From: Pseudomonas paracarnis
Lineage (GTDB): Bacteria > Pseudomonadota > Gammaproteobacteria > Pseudomonadales > Pseudomonadaceae
Length of the DNA stretch: 64,000 nucleotides
NCBI RefSeq assembly: GCF_904063055.1
Contig: NZ_CAJFCN010000001.1
Location: 620,001 to 684,000 of the forward strand
Direction: 5' to 3'
Position numbers and translations under genes: made by a program. The notes under the pieces are model-generated. The model searched no databases and was not told the DNA's origin. It worked only from the letters and a program-made list of their open reading frames with translations. Shown here piece after piece: positions 44,409 through 53,283 of this stretch (position 1 is the first letter of the stretch; each line of letters starts with the position of its first letter).

Positions 44409-46265
44409 TCATAGGCCGGGAAATTTCATTGAAAATAGATATGGGTTATTTGGAGGCGTAAATTCGAAAACCATTTCTGGTTTGATAAGTAAATAGCCAT
44501 GTAGCTTCCTCGATTTTCTGGCGCCTGTGACTTCGCAAGTCCAGATGTTCAGGCCACTTGGTTGCTTGCGATGCAATTGCAGTCGCTCGAAGCGCTTCTG
44601 CACCCACTGCCAATCCTGCAGGTTCTCCTGTTTGGCCAGTTTGCCTACCTGCGGGTGTTCCTGCGCATAGCGCTGGAACACGCCAGGGCTGACCAGGTAG
44701 GCGGTGTCGCTCACGGTATGCACCAGCGCTTTCGCATCGTTGATGATGAGCCGCCGCGTGGCGATGCCATGTTTCAGCCACGCCATGAAGTGCTCGCCGG
44801 ATGGCTGTGTCGCCGAGGACGTGAAGGCCGGTGACGAAGGCGCAGCGGCGGCCAAGGGCGGCTGGGTCGCATCGGGGAGAGCTGCGGGTACTTCGTCCGG
44901 GGCGGTTTCCACATCCTGCTCGGTGGTTGACGAATCCCCCATTCCCACCATCGCCAGCATGTCCGCCATGACGTCGGGGCTGGCCTGGGCCTTGGGTGGA
45001 GAGGCCGAGACGATGCCACTACCTTCCGCTGGCGGAGCGTTTTGGTTCTCGGAGGCGGACGCTGCGCCGTCCGCAGAAAGCGTGGCCGCTGCCTCGGCAG
45101 CTTCGCCCGCCAGTGCCGCGTCGGTCGTCACCGTCCCGGCAAAGGGCGCTGGTCGCTCACCAGATTCCCAGATCAGCGCGGGTGCCAGCCGTAGCAACGT
45201 AAACAAGTGGGTCCAGCCGGTGGAACTGGTCACGGTAGCGCGCCAGATCGCTTTGCCGTCCGGCGTGGGCTGCAACATGCCGTGATCCTGCAGCACGTTG
45301 AACACGGCGGTGTTGTTTGCCGGGATACCGTCAACGCCCTGCGACAGCAGGTGCGCGCGCAGCTTGTCGGAAACTGTCTTGCTCACCAGCCAAAGCGCGC
45401 CATCGGTGAGCCAGCCATCGGAGGCTTCGGGCTGGTTCAGCTTCAGCTCCTCCTTGAGCAGGTAACGCAGCCCTTCCAGCAGCTTGCGTTGCAGCGCGTG
45501 CTTGGGCGCGGCCATGGCACGTGTGGGGTCGCCGCCCAGTTCCTGGGCCACGGAAGCACGGTCGGCCTGCACCACCAATTCGCCCAGCACGCCAGCGTGC
45601 TCGTACTGCCCGGCCAGGACGTAGAGCAGCGGTGCCCACAGCGACGGATAGCAGCTGAGCCAATCCAGGACTTCACGGTCAAGCAGTTGCCGGTAGAGCA
45701 AGCCTGTCGCGGCGCTGTGGAGCCGGTACTCGCGATCGTCACGGTAGCGGAAGCGGTATGGTTGACGCAGCGGGCCGTGCCACGGATGCCAGGTATTGCC
45801 GTCGGCTAGCTCGACGTGCAGATCGACAGCGATCTTGCCGACGTCGTGCAGTAGCGCGGCATAGGCAACTGCAGCGGTCCAGGCTTCCTCCTGCGCCGCT
45901 TGGTCCTCAGGACTGGCGCCAATGGGCAGCAGATGGGACTGCCGCAGCTTCAGGCTGTAGGCGACGATTTCGAGACCGTGGTCGAGCATGCCTCCCGGGT
46001 AGGCATGGTGATGCGCCTCGGAGGCCGGGAAGGCCTGGACCAGCTCGGCGTAGCGTTCCAGGGGCGTGCGGTACAGGGTGGCGAATTGCCTGCGCGAGAG
46101 CGAGGTTCGCTGCCAGATGTGTTCCAGCAGCTTCTGCCGGCGCGGTGTCGCCAGCAGCGATGCGGCCGATTCCGGTTGCAGCAGCCCTTTCGGGAGATCG
46201 GTGACGGGTGCTGGCGACGGAGCGGCAGCGACCGGAGGCCGTTTCCGCTGGAACAGAGAGAGCAT
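44409..46265 (-). CDS. traI: MobH-family conjugative relaxase TraI (PFGI-1 class)
   Basis: A 618-residue protein; ATG 46265 (MLSLFQRKRPPV) is preferred, with AGGA upstream, over an alternative start at 46334. The N-terminal TraI_2 domain has the His-rich HHHAYPGGMLDHGLEI near 83-98 and the HD motif LLHDVGKI near 136, which coordinate metals for nicking at oriT. A low-complexity Ala/Pro linker (about 360-490) leads to a C-terminal winged-helix-like DUF1528 domain. It nicks and leads the transferred strand. It is convergent with the cargo operon and divergent from prlF-yhaV. All key motifs are present. Confidence 0.93.
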   Translation of the reverse strand: MLSLFQRKRPPVAAAPSPAPVTDLPKGLLQPESAASLLATPRRQKLLEHIWQRTSLSRRQFATLYRTPLERYAELVQAFPASEAHHHAYPGGMLDHGLEIVAYSLKLRQSHLLPIGASPEDQAAQEEAWTAAVAYAALLHDVGKIAVDLHVELADGNTWHPWHGPLRQPYRFRYRDDREYRLHSAATGLLYRQLLDREVLDWLSCYPSLWAPLLYVLAGQYEHAGVLGELVVQADRASVAQELGGDPTRAMAAPKHALQRKLLEGLRYLLKEELKLNQPEASDGWLTDGALWLVSKTVSDKLRAHLLSQGVDGIPANNTAVFNVLQDHGMLQPTPDGKAIWRATVTSSTGWTHLFTLLRLAPALIWESGERPAPFAGTVTTDAALAGEAAEAAATLSADGAASASENQNAPPAEGSGIVSASPPKAQASPDVMADMLAMVGMGDSSTTEQDVETAPDEVPAALPDATQPPLAAAAPSSPAFTSSATQPSGEHFMAWLKHGIATRRLIINDAKALVHTVSDTAYLVSPGVFQRYAQEHPQVGKLAKQENLQDWQWVQKRFERLQLHRKQPSGLNIWTCEVTGARKSRKLHGYLLIKPEMVFEFTPPNNPYLFSMKFPGL

Positions 46266-46562
46266 GTGGGTGTCCTGGTGGCGGGCAAGCGGGCGGCCTT
46301 TTCGCCTTTTCGGGTAGGGCCTTTCCCCTTGCACCCCATTCCCTTGCCATTTCGGCCCTTTACAGCCTTTGGGTATAGGGCGACGGGTGCCGGCCGTCCA
46401 CCTCCAATACGAGTTGCGGCAGGCCGGATTGATGCAGGAAGGCTGGCTGTTTACGCCTTACGATGGACCGATTCTTGGACTCGGGAGAACGCCGTGAGAC
46501 CTCAGATTGACAAAGTAAGGGAATTTCCTTACCGTGCGGGTATCGCAATCAGGAGAGCCACC
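46266..46562. promoter_or_regulatory. Divergent control region traI / prlF with promoter and inverted repeat
   Basis: 297 bases without a gene. Upstream of prlF is TTGACA (46507-46512) with TACCGT 17 bases on, the latter weak. Between and over them lies GTAAGG-GAATTT-CCTTAC (46515-46532), an inverted repeat with perfect 6-base arms. Toxin-antitoxin operons are autoregulated through such sites, so this is the likely PrlF/YhaV operator. GGAGAG before the ATG is the ribosome-binding site. The traI-side promoter was not identified. Confidence 0.55.
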
Positions 46563-46880
46563 ATGCCTGCCATTCACGAAGTTGCCACGCTGACCTCCAA
46601 AGGCCAGATCACGCTGCCCAAGTCCATCCGGCAGGCGCTGGGGGTGGATACGGGCGGCAAAGTTGCGTTCGACCTGCGCGGCGGCGAAGTCGTCGTGACC
46701 CGCGCTGATGCCGAGCACGAGGACCCTGCCATTGCCGCGTTTCTGACCCTGCTGGCCCGCGACATTGAAGCGGGCCGAAATGTGCGTGGCCTGCCCGAGG
46801 ATCTGGCTCGCACCATGCTGGAGCACGCTGGGCACAAGGTGGACCTGGGCGATGATTTCGATGAGGACGTGGAGATCTGA
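46563..46880 (+). CDS. prlF: Antitoxin PrlF (AbrB-fold)
   Basis: A 105-residue protein from ATG 46563. The N-terminal swapped-hairpin AbrB domain is clear (ATLTSKGQITLPKSIRQALG, then GGKVAFDLRGGEVVVTRAD). The C-terminal half (EDPAIAAFLTLLARDIEAGR, then LDLARTMLEH-like helix and acidic end) matches the PrlF toxin-binding tail. It neutralises YhaV and represses the operon. The stop overlaps the yhaV start (TGATG). Located between the relaxase and TraG genes, it probably stabilises the element in its host. Confidence 0.92.
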   Translation: MPAIHEVATLTSKGQITLPKSIRQALGVDTGGKVAFDLRGGEVVVTRADAEHEDPAIAAFLTLLARDIEAGRNVRGLPEDLARTMLEHAGHKVDLGDDFDEDVEI

Positions 46881-47338
46881 TGCAACAGCATGGCTGGTCA
46901 CTGCTGTTCCACGACAACCTGATCGAGCAGATGATGAAGCTGCGCGCGGCCGTGCTGCGCGCCCAAGAGAACGACCCGGAAGGGTTCGGATCGAACGCCA
47001 ACGTCAAGTTCTTCCGGGCCTTGGTCCAGTTGATGCAAGACGTGGTGCCGAGTGATCCGGCGCGCGACGAATACCGCCAGGGCAACACCATGGGATCGGC
47101 CTATCGCCACTGGCGGCGGGCCAAGCTCGGAAGGCGATACCGACTGTTCTTCCGCTACGACTCGAAGGCCAAAGTCATCGTGTACGCCTGGGTCAACGAT
47201 GAGCAGACTCTGCGGTCTTCGGGAAGCAAATCAGACCCGTATGCCGTGTTCGAGAAGATGCTCGGGCGCGGGAACCCGCCGGACGAATGGAGCGCATTGG
47301 TACAGGCAAGCAAGCAGGATTGGAGCAAACTGGAGTAG
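46880..47338 (+). CDS. yhaV: Toxin YhaV (ribosome-dependent endoribonuclease)
   Basis: A 152-residue protein of normal YhaV length: HGWSLLFHDNLIEQMMKLRA at the start, then EYRQGNTMGSAYRHWRRAKL and GRRYRLFFRYDSKAKVIVYA, the RelE-like core with several Arg and His. It cleaves RNA to halt growth unless bound by PrlF. No truncation is seen; both partners are intact and coupled by a one-base overlap. Confidence 0.92.
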   Translation: MQQHGWSLLFHDNLIEQMMKLRAAVLRAQENDPEGFGSNANVKFFRALVQLMQDVVPSDPARDEYRQGNTMGSAYRHWRRAKLGRRYRLFFRYDSKAKVIVYAWVNDEQTLRSSGSKSDPYAVFEKMLGRGNPPDEWSALVQASKQDWSKLE

Positions 47339-47365
47339 CGATTTCACATGTAGCAGGTGACGACC

Positions 47366-47725
47366 ATGAGCACGACGACCCGCATCAGCACCGCAGAACG
47401 CCTCGGCCGCAGCTTTGGCCGTGGGTGGCGCGCCTATGCGCGTGGCGAACGGCGGGCGTCGAACTGGTTGGTATCCAAGGGCGTGCCGATGGCAGGTGCC
47501 ACCGTGCTGCTGTGGACGGTCAAGCTGGTTGTGCTGGGATTGCTGTTCTATGCAGTCTTCTGGATGGCGCTGCTACTGGTGTTCGTCATGGTGGTTGCCT
47601 GGATGGCGCGCAATGCCGACTTGAACGATGAACTGCCCGAACCAGAATGGCGAAACGGGCCTGCCGGATTCGGCCTGTACACCTACGATGGTTTTCGCAT
47701 TGACCCTCATGTCCAGGACGATTAG
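47366..47725 (+). CDS. DUF3742 family ICE protein, small membrane protein
   Basis: A 119-residue protein from ATG 47366 (GTG 47357 is the alternative). It starts with a basic segment (RISTAERLGRSFGRGWRAYA), has one or two hydrophobic stretches near 45-80 (GATVLLWTVKLVVLGLLFYA, then VFWMALLLVFVMVVAWMA) and ends with a polar GFGLYTYDGFRIDPH typical of DUF3742. The family is found beside TraG in this ICE class; its role is unknown. Convergent with the TraG gene, the stops being 6 bases apart. Confidence 0.88.
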   Translation: MSTTTRISTAERLGRSFGRGWRAYARGERRASNWLVSKGVPMAGATVLLWTVKLVVLGLLFYAVFWMALLLVFVMVVAWMARNADLNDELPEPEWRNGPAGFGLYTYDGFRIDPHVQDD

Positions 47726-47731
47726 CTGTGC

Positions 47732-49255
47732 TCACTTCTTCGGCACCGCGCTGATTGCGGTACTTCCTCCCTTTCCGCCAGCGGCCTTGGCATCTCCGGT
47801 AGCTCCAGCCAGGCCTTGTAAGACGTTACCGGCGCGAACGCCCGCCCAAGCCAGGGCCATGATCCAGAACGTAGGCAGCACAATAAACATCGTTCCCGTG
47901 ACGAACATCAGGAGCATGTCGCCAAAGGCGTTGTTCAGCCCCACCAGCGGGTCGAAGTTGCTGTGTGGCCGGTTCCAGCCGAAGCCCCAGCCGTAGAGCG
48001 CATCGAGGATGGTGCTGTCGATCCAGCGCGCGAGCTGGAACCAGAAATCGACGAAGAATAGCGCGAACTGCACGACGCTCACGGTAACGACGGTCTTCAG
48101 GTCGTAGGTGCCCACGACCAGCACCAGCGGGATGCAGATGACCAGCGCCATCTTGAGCAAGGCGAGCACCATAGGCAGCGCCTGGCGCACCACGTCCATG
48201 GCGGGAAACGCGGCAATCGCGCCGAAAGCCATGCCGACGTCGCCCGTGGCCCGCGTTACGATGTTCGGCAGGGTCTTGTCGATCTGACCGCCGTAGTCCG
48301 TATAGACGCTGCCCTGGTTCAGTTTCTGCTGCCTCGGCGAGGCGATGGTGCGGATCACCGAGTCGTCCACATCGGCACGGGTCAGGAATCCGGCCCAGCC
48401 CGCCAGGCGATTCAGCAGGCTTGGGTTTACCTGCCCCAGCAGGCGTGCACGCAGGCCATTGCTGCCATCGGCCCACCACTGCCTGCAGGACGGATAGCCG
48501 CCACCGCTGGCCACCTGCGCAAGCCCAGCATCACGGTTGCTGTCGTAAGGCCAGTCATCGCGTGGTGTGCTGGAGCGGTAGGTGTCGTAGTAGCCGCCCG
48601 TGTCAGTGAAGAAGCGCGAGCCGATCCAGGTCACGTCGTGCATCTGCGCCTCATCGAGGTTCGGGCGCTGCATGAAGAGTTTGGCGCGCGCCGGTCCGTA
48701 GCAGTCGCGCGAGAAATCCGCCACTTCCTGAGCCAGCACCGGGTTGTCGATGCGGGTCGCGTCGATCTCCATGCGCATCTGCCGCAAGTCGGTGCCGCAG
48801 GGAATCGCCGCCACAGAGGCACCGGTCACTGCTCGCGAGAGTGTGTGCATAAAGGCCCACCAGACGGGCACCTTCGCCGACTGGTTGTTGATAGTGCTGA
48901 AGGACTGCGACCAGCCGGTATCGGTGGGCTGCGGCACGCTGACCTGGCATTGGGCCGAGCGCGAGCTGTCGTAGCGGATGGTGTTGAGATCCACGTCGAT
49001 GAATGGGATGCCGGCGAACATCACCACCACGATGGCGACGAAGACCCGGTTCTCGATGCGCGCAGCCGAGAGCACGCCCTTGTTGCCTTCGTCGGCGCCT
49101 TCCGCGCGGGCCTTCAGCCACTCCTGCACGATGATGGCAATGAAAGGCAACGCGAATACACCGCTCGCCACCAGCACGGCCCAGATGCCGTTATGGACGA
49201 TCCACGACACCAGCGTCAGGTAGTACTCCAAGTAGTCGGTGGTGAAAAGCGTCAT
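47732..49255 (-). CDS. traG: Conjugal transfer protein TraG, N-terminal-domain type
   Basis: A 507-residue inner-membrane protein of the TraG_N family. Membrane segments lie near 15-60 and 70-85 and in a cluster at about 355-480 (ALPMVLALLKMALVICIPLV, then VGTYDLKTVVTVSVVQFALF). A cysteine-containing periplasmic loop fills 90-340. TraG_N proteins act in mating-pair stabilisation and assembly. It is the last gene of the long minus-strand transfer operon, 15 bases after a small membrane-protein gene. Confidence 0.92.
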   Translation of the reverse strand: MTLFTTDYLEYYLTLVSWIVHNGIWAVLVASGVFALPFIAIIVQEWLKARAEGADEGNKGVLSAARIENRVFVAIVVVMFAGIPFIDVDLNTIRYDSSRSAQCQVSVPQPTDTGWSQSFSTINNQSAKVPVWWAFMHTLSRAVTGASVAAIPCGTDLRQMRMEIDATRIDNPVLAQEVADFSRDCYGPARAKLFMQRPNLDEAQMHDVTWIGSRFFTDTGGYYDTYRSSTPRDDWPYDSNRDAGLAQVASGGGYPSCRQWWADGSNGLRARLLGQVNPSLLNRLAGWAGFLTRADVDDSVIRTIASPRQQKLNQGSVYTDYGGQIDKTLPNIVTRATGDVGMAFGAIAAFPAMDVVRQALPMVLALLKMALVICIPLVLVVGTYDLKTVVTVSVVQFALFFVDFWFQLARWIDSTILDALYGWGFGWNRPHSNFDPLVGLNNAFGDMLLMFVTGTMFIVLPTFWIMALAWAGVRAGNVLQGLAGATGDAKAAGGKGGSTAISAVPKK

Positions 49256-49270
49256 GACCCCGATCTCCCC

Positions 49271-49642
49271 TCAAGCGGCCTGCAGCAACAGGCTGGCTTC
49301 CAGCGCCACAATGGCGGCGACGCCAGCGATCTCGCTGCGCAGCAGTCGCCGCCGCGCCTGCCTATCCGCCCCGCGTTGGGCCTCACGCGCCAGCAGCCGG
49401 CGACGCATCCAGACCCAGCCGTAGGCGGTTGCGCCATACAGGCACAGCCGCCACACCAGGAAGTAGCCCGCCGTGGCCGTCAGCCAGCGCTCCCAGTTGT
49501 CAATGCTGCCGACGAGAAAAATGCCGACGATGTTGGCGCCCACGGCAGCGGCGACGAGCACCACCGTCCACAGCAATGCCTTCGCCGCGCGCCGATTCAG
49601 CAGCCAGCGCGGGCGCAGCCAACTGGCGCGCGTCGGGTTCAT
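49271..49642 (-). CDS. Small ICE membrane protein, unknown function
   Basis: A 123-residue protein with about three hydrophobic stretches (LLWTVVLVAAAVGANIVGIF, then YFLVWRLCLYGATAYGWVW, and a C-terminal helix EIAGVAAIVALEASLLL) separated by an Arg-rich loop. A hypothetical protein of this size stands between TraG and the PFL_4711-family gene in related elements. The start overlaps the stop of the upstream gene (ATGA at 49639-49642). Confidence 0.8.
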   Translation of the reverse strand: MNPTRASWLRPRWLLNRRAAKALLWTVVLVAAAVGANIVGIFLVGSIDNWERWLTATAGYFLVWRLCLYGATAYGWVWMRRRLLAREAQRGADRQARRRLLRSEIAGVAAIVALEASLLLQAA

Positions 49643-51045
49643 GGGTTGCCTCCCGGATTGCCCTTCTGGAGCCGGTCAAGGCGGTCGGGAATGGGATCGC
49701 CTTCGTAGATGCCACGCGAGCCAGCCGCGCGCGTGCCGTGGCGCTGGATGATGGCCATGGGGGAGTTGTTCGCCAGCTCGCGGCGCAGCTCCAGCTCGGT
49801 CTTGAGGTTGCGGATTTCCTGGTCGAGCGTGTCGCTCTCGTGGTTCACGGCCTCGACCGCCAACTGGTTCGCCGCGACGTTGGGCTCCTTCTTGCCGGTC
49901 AGCAGGGTGCGCTGGAGCAGCAATGCCTTCTCCAGCACCGACGCCAGCGCGACCTCCGAGGCCAGGCGCCGCGCCAGCAGGTCTTGATCCGGCTCGTCGC
50001 GCAGCGCCTCGATGACGCCGCGTGTGATGGGCAGCGAGGTGCTGCCAGCCGCACGCAGGTTCTCGAAGGTGGTGTTGCGCGTTCCCGAGACCAGTTCCTG
50101 CAAGGCTTCCAGCTTTGCCTCGTACTCCTCCTGGATCAGCGGCGTCAGCCCGACGCCGGGCACCGTTTCGGTCTTGGTGCAGGCATCGCAAGTGCGCTGC
50201 ACCTGTTCGCCGAGAACCCGTGTGGCCCATTCGGTCGCCTGCTGTGGCGAGGTCCAGGTCTGGCAAGACAGACTCGCGCAACTGGCGGCAGCGATGGACG
50301 ATGTGTCGGTCACGCTGCGGCCGTTGACCAGGTTGTAGCCTGCGCGGGTGACGTCGCCGACCACGCGGATGGCCGACTGGCCTGCGCCGCCCGCATTGCT
50401 ACCACCCACCCAAGGCACGCCGTCGTTGCCGCGGCGCGTCTCCGCCTGTTCAATTGCCGACACGGCATCCGTGCTCGACACCGCATCGCGCAGTGCCATG
50501 CCTTCGGCCATCTGGCTCCAGCCGAGTTGTCCGCCCGCCGTGTCAGCCATCTTCTCGGCCATGGCACGGCAGGTCAGCTTGGAGCGGTCGAAATCCAGGC
50601 GCGCCTGCAGCACGCCGTTGGTCAGCAGGTTGTACAGGCCGGGATCGGCGCGCTGGATGATCAGCGCAGGCAGCGATGCCACCGCGCTGGTGGCGCTCTG
50701 GATCACGTTGCTCATGATCTGCTGAAAGCCGTTGGTGACGCCGTTGAGCTGGTTGCGCAGCGTGGTCTGGATGCTCATGTCGCCGCAGATCAGGTTGCTG
50801 TTCCAGCCCACGCCAACGCCGATCGAGCGCATGCCGGCCGCGCGGCCCATGGACACCGCGCTGCCGCCGCCAATCGAATACATCACTTCGTCGCCGATCA
50901 CGGAGCCGCCGGTCTGAAATCCGGCCTGCGCCCACGCCAGGCCGCCGCCAAGAACGAGTGCGCCAGCCAGCAGCCCAGCCAATACCGTGGGACGCAGCAG
51001 GCGGCACGCCTTGGTGGAGAGGTTTGTCAGTTCAGGACGCTTCAT
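49639..51045 (-). CDS. Integrating conjugative element protein, PFL_4711 family
   Basis: A 468-residue exported protein from ATG 51045 (MKRPELTNL); an upstream alternative start would read into the previous gene. The signal peptide is clear (VLAGLLAGALVLGGGLAWAQ). The mature part matches the PFL_4711 family (TIGR03755), with several cysteines (region about 250-320) and a C-terminal coiled stretch. It probably works in the periplasm or outer membrane in pilus or channel assembly, like TraH-type proteins. It overlaps its neighbour downstream by ATGA. Confidence 0.9.
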   Translation of the reverse strand: MKRPELTNLSTKACRLLRPTVLAGLLAGALVLGGGLAWAQAGFQTGGSVIGDEVMYSIGGGSAVSMGRAAGMRSIGVGVGWNSNLICGDMSIQTTLRNQLNGVTNGFQQIMSNVIQSATSAVASLPALIIQRADPGLYNLLTNGVLQARLDFDRSKLTCRAMAEKMADTAGGQLGWSQMAEGMALRDAVSSTDAVSAIEQAETRRGNDGVPWVGGSNAGGAGQSAIRVVGDVTRAGYNLVNGRSVTDTSSIAAASCASLSCQTWTSPQQATEWATRVLGEQVQRTCDACTKTETVPGVGLTPLIQEEYEAKLEALQELVSGTRNTTFENLRAAGSTSLPITRGVIEALRDEPDQDLLARRLASEVALASVLEKALLLQRTLLTGKKEPNVAANQLAVEAVNHESDTLDQEIRNLKTELELRRELANNSPMAIIQRHGTRAAGSRGIYEGDPIPDRLDRLQKGNPGGNP

Positions 51046-51055
51046 CGCCGTACCC

Positions 51056-52003
51056 TCATTGGAAATCGACGCTGCCGAGGAATACCTGGCCGCGACGTTC
51101 GCAGCACGCATAGGGCCGCCACAGCGCCCAGGCGTAATCGCCCTGCTGCGCCTGGGTCAGGAAGCCGCTGCGCGGGAACACCGTGCAGGACGAGGACAGG
51201 ACGGGCGTGAGTTCCTGCCACTTGCCCGTCGAGGCATCGCCTTCCATCAGCGCGCCGGCAGGCCAGTAACCGGGCCGCGAGTTGGCGAGCAGCGGCTGAT
51301 AGACGTGAATCTGCCCACGGCGCGTGACGACATCGCCGGCGCGCTGGGCCACCACGGCGCCGGCCTTGTGGTCGTCGGCCTGGTGCAGGAAGCCGCCGCG
51401 CGGATAGACGTTGCCCCACAGGTTCATCGTGGTGCGCGCGCCGACCTCGCGCCTGCCCGGAATTAGTGCCTCCGGGTAGGCCATCTCCGGCACGTTGTAG
51501 CGCCAGGCCAGTGTGTCCAGGGTGCTGAGCAGATACGGCATGAACGCCGTGCCCGCGCCCTCGCAGAAGTAGCCCGACGATGAGACGAACTGGTTGAACA
51601 CCTCGACGCCGGGATGGCCGATGACGTCCGCGTTCTTGAACTTGGCGAGATTGTTTTCGTGGTCTTCGTTGGTGGTGCCGTCCCCGCCGGCCTGCGCGGA
51701 TGGGTTGGGCGCGCTCATCGCCCGGACTTCGACCCAAGGGTTCTCGCCGGTGTTGCTGTAGCTGGAGACGACCGCATCGGGGATGTAGTGGCGGACCTTG
51801 ATGGATGTGCGCACCGTGCAGCCCGTCCAGGTGCAGTAGAGCCAGTAGCAGATGCCGACGACGCGGTATTCGAGGCAGTCCGGCGATGCCACTGAGCCAA
51901 CGATGGTTGCGGTGTTGAGGGCGTAGCTGCCCGTGGCGCTGAGCAGCAGCACTGAGACCACGCCAGCACGCAGGCGGCGCATCCGCTCGAAGGGTCGGGT
52001 CAT
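51056..52003 (-). CDS. Integrating conjugative element protein, PFL_4710 family
   Basis: A 315-residue protein starting at ATG 52003, which overlaps the stop of the upstream gene (ATGA); a longer frame to 52123 overlaps that gene more and reads like a shadow. A signal peptide (VVSVLLLSATGSYALN) precedes a Cys- and Trp-rich mature domain (RVVGICYWLYCTWTGCTVRT). These are features of the PFL_4710 (TIGR03756, TraU-like) family of periplasmic mating-pair proteins, whose disulfides may be made by the DsbA-like protein encoded at 53284. Confidence 0.9.
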   Translation of the reverse strand: MTRPFERMRRLRAGVVSVLLLSATGSYALNTATIVGSVASPDCLEYRVVGICYWLYCTWTGCTVRTSIKVRHYIPDAVVSSYSNTGENPWVEVRAMSAPNPSAQAGGDGTTNEDHENNLAKFKNADVIGHPGVEVFNQFVSSSGYFCEGAGTAFMPYLLSTLDTLAWRYNVPEMAYPEALIPGRREVGARTTMNLWGNVYPRGGFLHQADDHKAGAVVAQRAGDVVTRRGQIHVYQPLLANSRPGYWPAGALMEGDASTGKWQELTPVLSSSCTVFPRSGFLTQAQQGDYAWALWRPYACCERRGQVFLGSVDFQ

Positions 52004-52446
52004 GGCTGCGGCCTCCGGTGTTGCTCGATGCGCGCGACGGCACGGGCCACGTCCGGCTCGCCATAGACCACGTAACGCTGATCCACCACGACCGCCGGGA
52101 TGCTGGTGACGCCCAGGCTCCATGCGTCGGCGACGCCCTGGTATGCGGAAGCAATGCGGCGCTGGAGGTCGGCACCGCCGTTGTTCAGACGGCGCTTGAC
52201 GATGGCCGTGGCCTGCTCAGGATCGGCGGGCAGCTGTGCGGAAAGCTCGGCTTCGATGCGCGGGCCTTCATCCAACTCGATCAACCGCTCGCCACCCATG
52301 GTCTTGACCGGGTGGCGGCTGTCGGTGACGACCACCACATCGGCGGCGAAGGTGGCTGGGCTGAAAACGGCCAAGGATGCCGGCAGTGCAACGGCCAGGC
52401 CAAGGGTTCGCCAGCCGGATGCGAAGCGGAATAAAGATGCTGGCAT
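52000..52446 (-). CDS. Integrating conjugative element protein, PFL_4709 family (DUF1525)
   Basis: A 148-residue exported protein: signal peptide LGLAVALPASLAVFSPATFA, then a compact domain (VVVVTDSRHPV, then GVTSIPAVVVDQRYVVYGEP) of the PFL_4709/DUF1525 family. The cis-Pro loop TSIPAVVVD recalls thioredoxin-fold proteins such as TrbC/TraW partners. It probably acts in the periplasm during pilus or channel assembly. It overlaps the PFL_4710 gene and is preceded by a 164-base gap after the JAB gene. Confidence 0.9.
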   Translation of the reverse strand: MPASLFRFASGWRTLGLAVALPASLAVFSPATFAADVVVVTDSRHPVKTMGGERLIELDEGPRIEAELSAQLPADPEQATAIVKRRLNNGGADLQRRIASAYQGVADAWSLGVTSIPAVVVDQRYVVYGEPDVARAVARIEQHRRPQP

Positions 52447-52610
52447 GTCGCGTGCCCTGGAAGTTGATCAGAGCCATAGTCGAACGCGAACCCGCTGCCG
52501 CCCCAACAAACAATGCGCATCGCGGGCACCCCGCATACCTGTTCGGTGCTGCCGCATGGAAAAAAGCGGAGGCCGAAGCCCCCGCTGTGATCAGTGAACC
52601 ACGGGCCTTC

Positions 52611-53105
52611 CTACAAAAGACCAGACTCGGCGAACGAGTACGGTGTGCCCTGACCAATCACGAAATGGTCAAGTACCCGCACGTCGATAAGCGCCAAGGC
52701 CGTCTTCAACTGCTCGGTCAGCAAGCGATCCGCATTGGATGGCTCGGTGGTGCCCGAGGGGTGCTGATGGGCGAAGATGACCGCAGCGGCGTTCAGTTGC
52801 AAAGCGCGTTGCAGCACGACACGCGGATAAACCGAGGTCGCATTGATCGTTCCATGGAACATCGGCTCCACGGCCAGCACGTCGTGCATGCTGTTCATGA
52901 ACACGACGACGAATATCTCATTGGGCTCGGCGACCAGCTTCAAGCGAAGGTAGTCCCTGACCGCAGCGGGCCGTTCAAGACGTGGCCCTGCTTTGAAAAC
53001 CCGTCGCTCCAGCAACACGATGGCTTGCTGGACGATCCAGTCCTCGTTCTGAACAGAAATATCGGAAAGCGACTCCAGGCAGGAGTCATTGATGACGACA
53101 GACAT
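52611..53105 (-). CDS. RadC-like JAB/MPN-domain protein of the ICE
   Basis: A 164-residue protein from ATG 53105, chosen for the GGAGG 8 bases upstream; a longer frame to 53192 lacks such a site. It is a JAB/MPN domain of the RadC family: NEIFVVVFMN, then the zinc signature FAHQHPSGTTEPSNAD (HxHPSG...D) and LDHFVIGQG. The N-terminal helix-hairpin of chromosomal RadC is missing, as usual for mobile-element copies. These proteins are common in ICEs and islands; their function in transfer is not established. Confidence 0.93.
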   Translation of the reverse strand: MSVVINDSCLESLSDISVQNEDWIVQQAIVLLERRVFKAGPRLERPAAVRDYLRLKLVAEPNEIFVVVFMNSMHDVLAVEPMFHGTINATSVYPRVVLQRALQLNAAAVIFAHQHPSGTTEPSNADRLLTEQLKTALALIDVRVLDHFVIGQGTPYSFAESGLL

Positions 53106-53283
53106 GGCGAACCTCCAGGCAGGGAAATCGGAGGGCGCACATGCCCCTGGAGGGCAGGCCCTCCAGGGAATGGAACAAGGTGCATCCATCACCGCAGCAG
53201 CGGTGATCGTTCGCGGCCAGGATGCGGGGCGAACGGGTAGCGGTCAGCGCAGCGTGCTGCGCCGTAGCCTCAATGACCGCGGG

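Noticed and set aside
49429..51210. Plus-strand frame of 593 codons over the transfer genes
   Set aside because: Antisense to the PFL_4711 gene, which has a signal peptide and fits the conserved operon; the plus frame has no recognisable domain.
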